From NCBI GenBank assembly GCA_002686445.1, contig NZCO01000025.1, forward strand, positions 1 to 12,819: a DNA stretch of 12,819 nt, read 5' to 3'. Position numbers and translations under genes: made by a program. Positions 6,500-12,290 of the stretch are shown here, one piece after another. How positions within the stretch are numbered: position 1 is the stretch's first letter; every line of letters starts with the position of its first letter. This stretch comes from a bacterium. Its GTDB lineage: Bacteria; Patescibacteriota; Andersenbacteria; UBA10190. The notes beneath the pieces were generated by a model. The model was not told the DNA's origin. It saw only the letters and a program-made list of their open reading frames with translations, and made no database searches.

Positions 6500-8344
6500 A
6501 TGAGTGAACTAACTGGAAAAATTAGAAAAGTGGCGGGACCACTGGTCGTGGCTACTGGCATGCGCGGTGCCAAGATGTATGACGTGACCCAGGTCGGCCC
6601 CGATAAACTAGTGGGAGAAATTATTGAGCTGGAAGACGACACCGCGTCGATCCAGGTATACGAGGAAACCTCGGGCTTACAGCCAGGGCATCCGGTGGTA
6701 ACCACGGGTCTACCTATGTCAGTAACCCTCGGGCCCGGCATGTTGGACAACATCTATGATGGTATCCAGCGCCCACTTAGAGTCATTAAAGAAATGTCCG
6801 GTGCATTCATCGCTCGTGGCATCTCTGTCGACTCGCTCGACATGGCCAAGGAATGGGAGTTTACGGCCACCGTTAAGGAAGGCGACACAGTCGTTCCCGG
6901 TGACGCCCTAGGCACTGTTCCAGAAACGGAGAGTATTAAGCATACGGTCATGGTGCCACCCTCACTCACTGGCGCTATCGTTACTGATACGGAATTCACC
7001 GTGAAAAAGATTGCGCCTGGACTACACACCGTTGCTGACGTCGTGGTCACGCTATCGGCCGCCGGTAAGGACTATGACGTAACGATGGCTCAGCGCTGGC
7101 CAATCCGACAGCCACGACCATTGGCAAACAAGACAGTCCCAAGTCAACCGTTAATCACTGGGCAGCGTGTCATCGACACCTTCTTCCCGATGGCCAAAGG
7201 TGGCGCCTGCGCCATCCCTGGACCATTCGGTTCTGGTAAGTCAGTGACGCAGCAACAGATTGCGAAGTGGGCTGACGCCGATGTGATCGTCTACATCGGT
7301 TGCGGCGAGCGGGGGAATGAGATGACTGACGTTTTACTCGAGTTTCCCGAGCTAGAAGACCCACGAACGGGTAAGTCACTCATGCAACGTACGGTATTGA
7401 TCGCTAACACCTCTAACATGCCCGTAGCGGCGCGTGAGGCTTCGATCTATACCGGCATCACGATTGCTGAGTATTACCGCGACATGGGCTATTCTGTGGC
7501 GCTGATGGCCGACTCTACCTCTCGTTGGGCCGAGGCACTGCGTGAAATATCTGGTCGCCTCCAAGAAATGCCTGGTGATGAAGGATATCCAGCGTACTTG
7601 GGTTCCCGCACCGCTCAGTTCTATGAGCGCGCTGGTGCCGGCACCATGCTGGGCTCTGAAAAACGCGAAGGTTCACTGTCAGTTATCGGTGCAGTATCAC
7701 CACCCGGCGGCGACTTATCTGAACCAGTTACGCAGAATACGCTGCGTGTGGTGAAGGTGTTCTGGGGTTTGGATCAAAAACTGGCCTACGCGCGTCACTA
7801 TCCAGCCATTAACTGGCTGACCAGTTACACCCTGTACTTCGATCAGCTCAAAGGCTACTTCGCGGACAAGGCTGGCAGTGACTATGCGCAGTTCCGTGAG
7901 GAATCGCTCGCTATCCTCCAAGAAGAAGCAGCCTTAGAAGAGGTAGTGCGCTTGGTTGGTATTGAGGCCCTGTCGAAGCCAGAACAGTTGCTATTACACA
8001 CCGCTCGTTCTCTGCGAGAGGATTACCTCCAACAGAACGGCTTCGATCCGATCGATACCTACACCTCAACGACGAAGCAGTACCGCTTGCTCAAGAGCAT
8101 TATGCATCTGTACCGCTCAGCTAAAGAGCACCTGAACAAAGCTGACTACTCTATGGCCGATCTGCTAGCACTACCAGTATGGGAAACGATCGCTCGAGCG
8201 AAGATGACTCCAGAAAAGGAAGTGGCTAAAGCGTTCGATAGTTTAGAACAAGAAATCACCACTGCTGTGCAGGGTCTAACGGGCGAAGACGAAGTCGCCG
8301 CGGACGCGCCAGTAGAAGAAGAGACTGCGGTGGCCAACGCCTAG
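6500..8344 (+). CDS. atpA: V/A-type ATPase catalytic subunit A
   Basis: Catalytic subunit of the A3B3 head. The 614 residues contain an N-terminal beta-barrel (1-75) and the 'non-homologous' bulge region (about 110-185) that marks A rather than F1 beta. The nucleotide domain has Walker A GPFGSGKS (241-248; Lys247, Ser248), the catalytic Glu270 in GCGERGNE, the Walker B region SVALMADSTSRWAEALREI (332-350), and a helical C-terminal domain. Ser248 replaces the more frequent Thr, as in Thermus. Residues about 595-614 form an acidic alanine-rich tail (EDEVAADAPVEEETAVANA) that typical A subunits lack and that is probably disordered. The ATG at 6500 gives the family start and is preceded by an AT-rich gap without a Shine-Dalgarno site. 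Confidence 0.98.
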   Translation: MSELTGKIRKVAGPLVVATGMRGAKMYDVTQVGPDKLVGEIIELEDDTASIQVYEETSGLQPGHPVVTTGLPMSVTLGPGMLDNIYDGIQRPLRVIKEMSGAFIARGISVDSLDMAKEWEFTATVKEGDTVVPGDALGTVPETESIKHTVMVPPSLTGAIVTDTEFTVKKIAPGLHTVADVVVTLSAAGKDYDVTMAQRWPIRQPRPLANKTVPSQPLITGQRVIDTFFPMAKGGACAIPGPFGSGKSVTQQQIAKWADADVIVYIGCGERGNEMTDVLLEFPELEDPRTGKSLMQRTVLIANTSNMPVAAREASIYTGITIAEYYRDMGYSVALMADSTSRWAEALREISGRLQEMPGDEGYPAYLGSRTAQFYERAGAGTMLGSEKREGSLSVIGAVSPPGGDLSEPVTQNTLRVVKVFWGLDQKLAYARHYPAINWLTSYTLYFDQLKGYFADKAGSDYAQFREESLAILQEEAALEEVVRLVGIEALSKPEQLLLHTARSLREDYLQQNGFDPIDTYTSTTKQYRLLKSIMHLYRSAKEHLNKADYSMADLLALPVWETIARAKMTPEKEVAKAFDSLEQEITTAVQGLTGEDEVAADAPVEEETAVANA

Positions 8345-8367
8345 GCGTCTTACTTAACTACAAGATT

Positions 8368-9762
8368 ATGTTAAAAGAGTATAAAACAACTACAGAAGTA
8401 ACGGGACCACTACTAGTGGTTGATAAAGTCGAAGGAGTTTCCTACGACGAACTAGTCGACGTGACTATGCCATCCGGCGAGGAACGTCGCGGTAAGGTGC
8501 TTGAGGTAGACGGCGAGAAGGCTGTCATCCAGATGTTCGAAGGAACAACTGGTCTCGACGTACCTGAAACGAAGGTTCGCTTCACTGGCGACGTGTTGAA
8601 ACTTCCCGTTTCAACTGACCTCTTAGGTCGCACCTTCTCCGGTTCTGGTAAGCCAATTGATGGCAAACCAGAGATCGTACCAGACGAAGAGCTCGATATT
8701 AACGGCGCCTCTATTAACCCAGCGGCGCGTGCCTACCCTGATGACTTCATTCAAACAGGTATTTCTACCATCGACGGCATGAACACCTTGGTCTTGGGAC
8801 AAAAGCTGCCCGTCTTCTCAGGTTCTGGAATGCCACACTCAATGGTGGCAGCGCAGATTGCCCGACAGGCAACTGTGCCATCGGCTAAGGACATTGAGTT
8901 CGCAGTGGTGTTTGGTGCCATGGGAATCACCTACGAGGAAGCAGAATTCTTCATCGACGACTTCACCAGTCGTGGAGCCATGGAGCACAGTGTGTTGTTT
9001 ATCAACCTCGCTGATGACCCAACAGTTGAACGCATCGCTACACCGCGTATGGCCTTAACGGCTGCGGAGTACCTGGCGTTTACCAAAGGCATGCACGTCT
9101 TGGTGATCCTGACAGACATGACCAACTACGCTGAAGCGCTGCGTGAGATTTCATCTGCACGTAAAGAAGTTCCTGGTCGCCGCGGTTACCCTGGATACCT
9201 CTACTCTGACTTGTCGACGCTCTATGAACGAGCTGGTCGCCTGCAGGGTGAAGAGGGAAGTATCACGCAGATTCCAATCCTGTCGATGCCAGAAGACGAC
9301 ATCACTCATCCTATTCCTGACCTTACCGGATACATTACCGAAGGACAGATTGTATTAGGGCGTGATCTCCACCAAAAGGGAATCTATCCGCCAACCAATG
9401 TACTTGGTTCACTGTCTCGCCTCATGCCGAAAGGTATTGGTGAAGGCAAAACACGAGACGACCACTCCGGTGTAGCTAACCAGCTGTTCGCTAGTTACGC
9501 CCGTGGTAAAGAAGTCCGTGACCTGGCCGTTATCCTTGGTGAAGGTGCGCTGACAGACACCGATAAGAAGTACCTCGAGTTCACAGAGCGCTTTGAAGAT
9601 GAGTTCGTCCGCCAAGAGTCTACCGACAACCGCTCTATCGAAGACACACTGACCCTAGCCTGGAAGCTGCTACGCATCCTGCCAGATAATGAGCTTAAGC
9701 GCGTGAAGCCCGAGCACATCGAGCAGTACGCGCCTAAAGCAGAAGAACAGGCAGCTGCGTAG
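8368..9762 (+). CDS. atpB: V/A-type ATPase regulatory subunit B
   Basis: Non-catalytic nucleotide-site subunit alternating with A in the head. The 464 residues match the family. The P-loop position holds SGSGMPHS (151-158), lacking the Walker Lys, which is diagnostic for B. The arginine finger is Arg351 in LGSLSRLMPKG, matching Arg350 of E. hirae NtpB. The family stretches RRGYPGYLYSDLSTLYERAG (271-290) and DDITHPIPDLTGYITEGQI (310-328) are intact. The C-terminus ends in a short Ala/Glu tail. It begins 23 bases after subunit A and ends nine bases before the Nudix gene. No Shine-Dalgarno sequence precedes the ATG. Confidence 0.98.
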   Translation: MLKEYKTTTEVTGPLLVVDKVEGVSYDELVDVTMPSGEERRGKVLEVDGEKAVIQMFEGTTGLDVPETKVRFTGDVLKLPVSTDLLGRTFSGSGKPIDGKPEIVPDEELDINGASINPAARAYPDDFIQTGISTIDGMNTLVLGQKLPVFSGSGMPHSMVAAQIARQATVPSAKDIEFAVVFGAMGITYEEAEFFIDDFTSRGAMEHSVLFINLADDPTVERIATPRMALTAAEYLAFTKGMHVLVILTDMTNYAEALREISSARKEVPGRRGYPGYLYSDLSTLYERAGRLQGEEGSITQIPILSMPEDDITHPIPDLTGYITEGQIVLGRDLHQKGIYPPTNVLGSLSRLMPKGIGEGKTRDDHSGVANQLFASYARGKEVRDLAVILGEGALTDTDKKYLEFTERFEDEFVRQESTDNRSIEDTLTLAWKLLRILPDNELKRVKPEHIEQYAPKAEEQAAA

Positions 9763-9771
9763 ACATAACGT

Positions 9772-10191
9772 ATGGCTGATCTGCCAAAAGTTGCCGTTGC
9801 CACATTCATCCGTCGGGATGGCAAAATTTTGCTGGGCAAACGAAAAGGCACCCGCGGTGCTGGCAAGTGGGGTGTCCCTGGAGGCCGCCTCGAAATGTGG
9901 GAAGACCTAACAGAAGCGGCTACGCGTGAAGTCAAAGAAGAAACAGGGCTAGACGTTACTAACTTGAAGTTAGTAACCGCCGCGCAAGAGATGTTTAAAA
10001 ATGACATCGACGAGCGCGTGCACTATGTCACCATCTTCTTTGTCGCCGACCTAGCCGAAGGCGAGGCAGAAGTGATGGAACCTGACAGTTGTGAAGAGTG
10101 GGAGTGGTTTGCCTGGGATGATATGCCCAAGCCACTGCTTGCGTGTTACGACGACCTGTTCAAGTCTGGTTTTAATCCGTTTAACGTCTAG
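9772..10191 (+). CDS. Nudix hydrolase (NUDT15/NUDX1-like) inside the ATPase operon
   Basis: A 139-residue nucleoside diphosphate-X hydrolase. The complete Nudix box runs 38-60: G38, Glu44, then R52-E53-V-K-E56-E57-T-G59-L60, so the Mg2+-binding glutamates are all present. Downstream, HYVTIFFVADL (84-94), EPDSCEEWEWFAWDDMP (103-119) and the end SGFNPF resemble human NUDT15 and plant NUDX1, enzymes that clean up oxidised or modified nucleoside triphosphates. That similarity is from memory. The gene lies nine bases after subunit B and two bases before subunit D, so it is co-transcribed in a place where canonical operons go straight from B to D. A role tied to the ATPase is unproven; it may simply have been captured by the operon. 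Confidence 0.9.
   Translation: MADLPKVAVATFIRRDGKILLGKRKGTRGAGKWGVPGGRLEMWEDLTEAATREVKEETGLDVTNLKLVTAAQEMFKNDIDERVHYVTIFFVADLAEGEAEVMEPDSCEEWEWFAWDDMPKPLLACYDDLFKSGFNPFNV
9955..9977. repeat. 23-bp perfect palindrome inside the Nudix gene
   Basis: GTTACTAACTT (9955-9965) is exactly mirrored by AAGTTAGTAAC (9967-9977) around a single G. It codes for the stretch from Val62 through Thr69 of the Nudix protein. An 11-bp perfect arm with a one-base centre is uncommon by chance in a window of this size. It could act as a protein-binding site or an mRNA hairpin ahead of subunit D, or be a coincidence of codon choice. Confidence 0.5.
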
Positions 10192-10193
10192 CT

Positions 10194-10811
10194 ATGGCTG
10201 AAGTACGAGTAAATCCAACCCGAATGGAACTGCTGCGGCTTAAGAAGCGCACGCAGCTAGCCAAGAAGGGACACAAACTGCTTAAGGAAAAGCGGGATGG
10301 TTTGATGCAAGAGTTCTTAAAGATAATCCGCACGGCTCAAGAGCTGCGTCGAGAAGTTGATAAAGAGTTAGCCGAAGCGTTAAAGCACTTCGTACTCGCT
10401 CAAGCCTCCATGACGCCGCAGGCAGTGCACCTAGTCAGCTACATTCAAGCACAACGAGCGTCTCTTAAAGTAGACGAAAAGAATGTCATGGGCGTGAAGA
10501 TCCCTGACTTTGAGGTGGAGCTAGCAGAGACAGGGGAGAAGTACGGCGTGTGGGAGACCTCCGCCGAACTCGACCACGGCATGGTGGCCTTTAAGAAAGT
10601 TCTGCCGAAGCTGCTAGAGCTCGCAGCTATAGAAAAGTCAGCGCAGATGTTAGCCCAGGAGATCGAGGTAACGCGTCGACGAGTCAACGCCTTGGAACAT
10701 GTCTTGATTCCTCAGCTATCTAAGACAGCAAAGTTCATCCGCATGAAACTAGAAGAACAAGAACGCGCCGCGATCGTCACTGTCATGGCGGTCAAAGCCG
10801 CGATCGAGTAA
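10194..10811 (+). CDS. atpD: V/A-type ATPase subunit D (central rotor shaft)
   Basis: Rotor shaft subunit whose two long helices run through the A3B3 head. The 205 residues begin with the family signature VRVNPTRMELLRLKKRTQLA (about 4-23), then the first coiled-coil arm. A variable tip region follows (GVKIPDFEVELAETGEKYG), then the returning arm RRRVNALEHVLIPQLSKTAK. The last residues (RAAIVTVMAVKAAIE) form an Ala/Val-rich end that is reproduced in two broken copies downstream. The ATG at 10194 is two bases after the Nudix stop. It is the last gene of the operon and is followed directly by a terminator. Confidence 0.96.
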   Translation: MAEVRVNPTRMELLRLKKRTQLAKKGHKLLKEKRDGLMQEFLKIIRTAQELRREVDKELAEALKHFVLAQASMTPQAVHLVSYIQAQRASLKVDEKNVMGVKIPDFEVELAETGEKYGVWETSAELDHGMVAFKKVLPKLLELAAIEKSAQMLAQEIEVTRRRVNALEHVLIPQLSKTAKFIRMKLEEQERAAIVTVMAVKAAIE

Positions 10812-10812
10812 G

Positions 10813-10860
10813 AAAAACCCACTCTAAAGAGTGGGGAGGAGAATTGCTAGGGTTTTTATT
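10813..10860 (+). terminator. Terminator of the ATPase operon, bidirectional
   Basis: CCCACTCT (10818-10825) pairs with AGAGTGGG (10828-10835). A second option pairs AAAAACCC (10813-10820) with GGGTTTTT (10850-10857), followed by ATTT. Read on the + strand, the outer pairing places the T run at the end of the operon. Read on the minus strand, the inner hairpin is followed directly by GTTTTTC and is a textbook intrinsic terminator, so it may also stop a convergent minus-strand transcript. Confidence 0.7.
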
Positions 10861-10920
10861 TCTTCCAGCGTTCCCTGGTGATCTGAGTTTGCGAAGTTGC
10901 TTGGGGTACCACGATGTACT
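10813..10920 (-). ncRNA. Possible short minus-strand transcript converging on the ATPase terminator
   Basis: On the minus strand TTGACA (10955-10950), a 17-bp spacer and TAAGGT (10932-10927), with TG one base ahead of the -10 as in extended -10 promoters, could start RNA near 10920. The intrinsic terminator at 10836-10813 would then give a transcript of about 110 bases. A 29-codon frame with a basic product lies on the same strand (10945-10856, ending RERWKK), but its start codons lie upstream of the predicted start site, so the promoter does not clearly serve it. No known RNA family is recognised. Weak evidence overall. Confidence 0.2.
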
Positions 10921-10974
10921 GCTTGTACCTTAGCATACCTGCCATATCCTGTCAAGCGCATTTTGGTCGCCTAT

Positions 10975-11106
10975 AAATTCATCTGCATGAAGTTGACTAG
11001 AGCAAGAACCGGACTTCGCCAAGCCTGTCTGCCGGTAGGCAGGGCTTCGCCCTGCAAGCGCGCTGCCATAACAACCACCATGGCCGTGAAGTCAGCGACT
11101 AAATAG
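10975..11106 (+). pseudogene. Broken copy 1 of the atpD 3' end, interrupted by a palindromic insert
   Basis: The left arm (10975-11009) encodes KFICMKL and then, out of register by one base, a match to the end of AGAGCAAGAAC. The right arm (11059-11106) encodes RAAITTTMAVKSATK and a stop. The resident gene has KFIRMKL and RAAIVTVMAVKAAIE there. The right arm keeps 29 of 48 bases and 10 of 15 residues, with many differences at third codon positions. A 49-base palindromic sequence sits between the arms. A 69-codon frame starting with TTG at 10897 runs through the whole copy, but it has no upstream similarity to subunit D and I do not call it a gene. Confidence 0.75.
11010..11058 (+). repeat. 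REP-like multi-hairpin insert in broken copy 1
   Basis: This 49-base stretch contains AAGCC-TGT-CTGCC, loop GGTA, GGCAG-GGCTT (10 pairs with a TGT bulge) and, overlapping it, GCAGGGC TTC GCCCTGC (7 pairs). It separates the two arms of the atpD fossil. GCAAG occurs on both sides (11002-11006 and 11054-11058), which could be a target duplication or chance. Similar CTGCCGG(T/C)AGGCAG palindromes are, from memory, common between genes in candidate-phylum bacteria. Confidence 0.65.
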
Positions 11107-11112
11107 TGGCAG

Positions 11113-11121
11113 TGGTACAAT
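11113..11121 (+). promoter_or_regulatory. Extended -10 promoter, probably giving a leaderless mRNA
   Basis: TGGTACAAT at 11113-11121 is an extended -10 (TG, one base, TACAAT with five of six consensus bases). There is no convincing -35. The ATG of the following gene lies seven bases after the hexamer, where transcription itself would start, so the message would have little or no leader. This agrees with the absence of a ribosome-binding site. Confidence 0.45.
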
Positions 11122-11128
11122 TCAGTGG

Positions 11129-11497
11129 ATGAAAAGGGAAATCAACTTTCTGGCCACTGTTTTTGGATTAGGCGCGTGGTTCATTATCTTGGTAGGCAAT
11201 GCGGCTGAGCTTTCGGATCTGCATTTTTTCTCCGACAGCGCTTTTCTGTGGTCCATACCCGTGGCGGTGATTGGATCGCTTGCCGCCTACCCAGCCAGCG
11301 GCATTGCTCTCCGTGCGAAGTTGTTAATTATCGCAATCTTCATTGCAGAAGCGTCCCTTGTAATAGGAAACCTTGGTGAGTCGTTTTCAGAAGAGGTCAT
11401 ATTTGTGGCAATTGTACCTGCCATACTACTAGGAGCTGCCATCCTAGGAATTCACCGCCATCTCAATAGGAGAGCGAAGTCCCTCACAAAACAATAG
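11129..11497 (+). CDS. Four-helix membrane protein, unknown function
   Basis: A 122-residue hydrophobic protein that I do not recognise. Predicted helices are about 6-25, 37-56, 63-81 and 89-107, with a basic cytoplasmic tail (HRHLNRRAKSLTKQ). Charged residues between helices are mostly acidic (ELSD, ESFSEE), suggesting those loops face outside and both ends are inside. There are no catalytic motifs or cysteines. It is flanked by the two broken atpD 3' ends: it starts 22 bases after the first, and its stop codon abuts the second. It may therefore be cargo brought in or trapped by the event that duplicated the atpD end. Its own extended -10 promoter is visible. Confidence 0.7.
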   Translation: MKREINFLATVFGLGAWFIILVGNAAELSDLHFFSDSAFLWSIPVAVIGSLAAYPASGIALRAKLLIIAIFIAEASLVIGNLGESFSEEVIFVAIVPAILLGAAILGIHRHLNRRAKSLTKQ

Positions 11498-11498
11498 A

Positions 11499-11619
11499 TT
11501 CATCCGCATGAAATTAGAAGAGCAAGAACATGCCTGCGGCATGCAGGCGCTCTGTGATTGTTTACCCTGAGCCACGTCGAAGGGTCACTGTCATGGCGGT
11601 CAAAGCCGCGATTGAATAA
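11499..11619 (+). pseudogene. Broken copy 2 of the atpD 3' end, nearly identical to the gene
   Basis: The left arm (11499-11529) matches 10734-10764 at 29 of 31 bases. The right arm (11584-11619) matches 10776-10811 at 34 of 36, including the TAA. The four differences (CTA/TTA, GAA/GAG, ATC/ATT, GAG/GAA) are all synonymous. Between the arms, 11 bases of the gene are replaced by 54 bases of palindromic sequence, which shifts frame and adds an in-frame TGA, so the copy cannot be translated as subunit D. It starts directly at the stop codon of the 122-residue protein gene. Confidence 0.85.
11530..11583 (+). repeat. REP-like palindromic insert in broken copy 2
   Basis: The insert begins with overlapping palindromes CATGCC TGC GGCATG (from the C of GAAC at 11529) and GCCTGC GGCAT GCAGGC. 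It ends with CCCTGAGCCACGTCGAAGGG (11565-11584), whose CCCT and AGGG ends pair. The last string resembles a widely scattered intergenic hairpin (CCCTGAGC...GTCGAAGGG) that I know from many bacterial genomes. It occupies the same position relative to atpD as the different insert in copy 1. Confidence 0.65.
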
Positions 11620-11644
11620 AAAAAACCGCGACCTAGGCCGCGAT
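11618..11644 (-). terminator. Intrinsic terminator of the acidic-protein gene
   Basis: Read on the minus strand, ATCGCGGC, loop CTAG and GTCGCG form a stem with one G-T pair, followed by GTTTTTTTT. It lies 24 bases past the stop of the minus-strand gene ending at 11668. The T run overlaps the TAA of the atpD fossil on the other strand. Confidence 0.75.
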
Positions 11645-11667
11645 CTATGTGTCCTATATCAAGGTAG

Positions 11668-12150
11668 TTACCACGGCCAAAGCCAACTGAGAATGGAATC
11701 ATGCGGATCTTCCTCGGGTGGCTCCAGCGGGGGTGGCAGTGGTGGTAGGTCTGTGTCGAGCGGCTCTTCCTCCGGCGGCCCGACGATGGTCAACAGCCCA
11801 TCGTGCTCTTCTTCACCAAGCGGCGGTTCCTCTTCCTCTTCATCACCCAAGCTCAATAAAGGATGGTGCGGCTCTTCCTCCGGGGGCTCAGGATTAAGCA
11901 GCTCAGTAAGGAATTCACTATGCTCTTCGATCGGATCTGTTTCGTTCATGTCTCCGCCCGGATCAAGCGGATCAATTTCTCCGCTGCCAGGATCCGGATC
12001 TACATGTCTGTCAGGGATAGTGGCTCGAATCGTGCTCGAGATTGTGGGCTGCACCGCGATGGCGATTAACGCCAAGACCAGAATAAACGCTGCCGCACCG
12101 CCGACTATCAACCATTGGTTACCCGTGGGACTACTACTCTTCTTTTTCAT
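11668..12150 (-). CDS. Membrane-anchored acidic Pro/Glu-rich surface protein
   Basis: I chose the ATG at 12150 (160 residues, starting MKKKSSSPTG) over a GTG nine bases upstream. Residues 13-33 form one hydrophobic helix after a basic start, giving an N-in anchor or uncleaved signal. The outer part is highly acidic and proline-rich, almost without Lys, and holds four imperfect modules: DPIEEHSEFLTELL (72-85), PPEEEPHHPLLSLG (89-102), PLGEEEHDGLLTIVG (110-124) and PPEEDPHDSILSWLW (144-158). Each joins an acidic stretch, a His and a short hydrophobic patch. The end WLWPW is strongly aromatic. The opposite strand is also open here but encodes a Ser/Gly-rich shadow that crosses a terminator. Its own promoter and terminator support the minus strand. 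Function unknown; a surface, cation-binding or protein-binding role is a guess. Confidence 0.72.
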   Translation of the reverse strand: MKKKSSSPTGNQWLIVGGAAAFILVLALIAIAVQPTISSTIRATIPDRHVDPDPGSGEIDPLDPGGDMNETDPIEEHSEFLTELLNPEPPEEEPHHPLLSLGDEEEEEPPLGEEEHDGLLTIVGPPEEEPLDTDLPPLPPPLEPPEEDPHDSILSWLWPW

Positions 12151-12184
12151 ATGCCGCACTTCGAATTACTACTCAACACTTCTA

Positions 12185-12213
12185 ACGATACTGCATATCG
12201 CATAACCGCTCAA
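12185..12213 (-). promoter_or_regulatory. Candidate promoter of the acidic-protein gene
   Basis: On the minus strand TTGAGC (12213-12208), a 17-bp spacer and TATCGT (12190-12185) each match four of six consensus bases. Transcription would start near 12178, about 28 bases before the ATG at 12150. Confidence 0.4.
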
Positions 12214-12240
12214 ACTATGGCGCAGGTCCACATTTGGTAT

Positions 12241-12268
12241 AAAAAAAACCGCGATCTTAGGATCGCGG
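12241..12268 (-). terminator. Strong intrinsic terminator of the DUF457-like gene
   Basis: Read on the minus strand, CCGCGATC, loop CTAA and GATCGCGG form a perfect 8-bp stem followed by eight T. It lies 23 bases past the stop of the gene ending at 12291. Its A-tract and CCGCGA start match the terminator at 11618-11644. Confidence 0.9.
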
Positions 12269-12290
12269 CGAACGGAATGAACGAGTGGAT

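Noticed and set aside
10900..10920. T-box-like string near GGGGTACCACG
   Set aside because: It only loosely resembles the T-box core, there is no specifier stem or antiterminator, and no aminoacyl-tRNA synthetase or amino-acid gene follows.
10897..11106. 69-codon + strand frame through the first atpD fossil
   Set aside because: It starts with TTG without a ribosome site. The N-terminal part has no similarity to subunit D, and the middle is translated REP-like sequence (RQACLPVGRASP), typical of spurious frames.
11558..12205. Long + strand frame encoding a Ser/Gly-rich protein of 215 residues
   Set aside because: It is the reverse reading of the acidic Pro/Glu gene, begins inside a palindromic repeat and crosses a terminator. 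The minus-strand frame has a membrane anchor, promoter and terminator.
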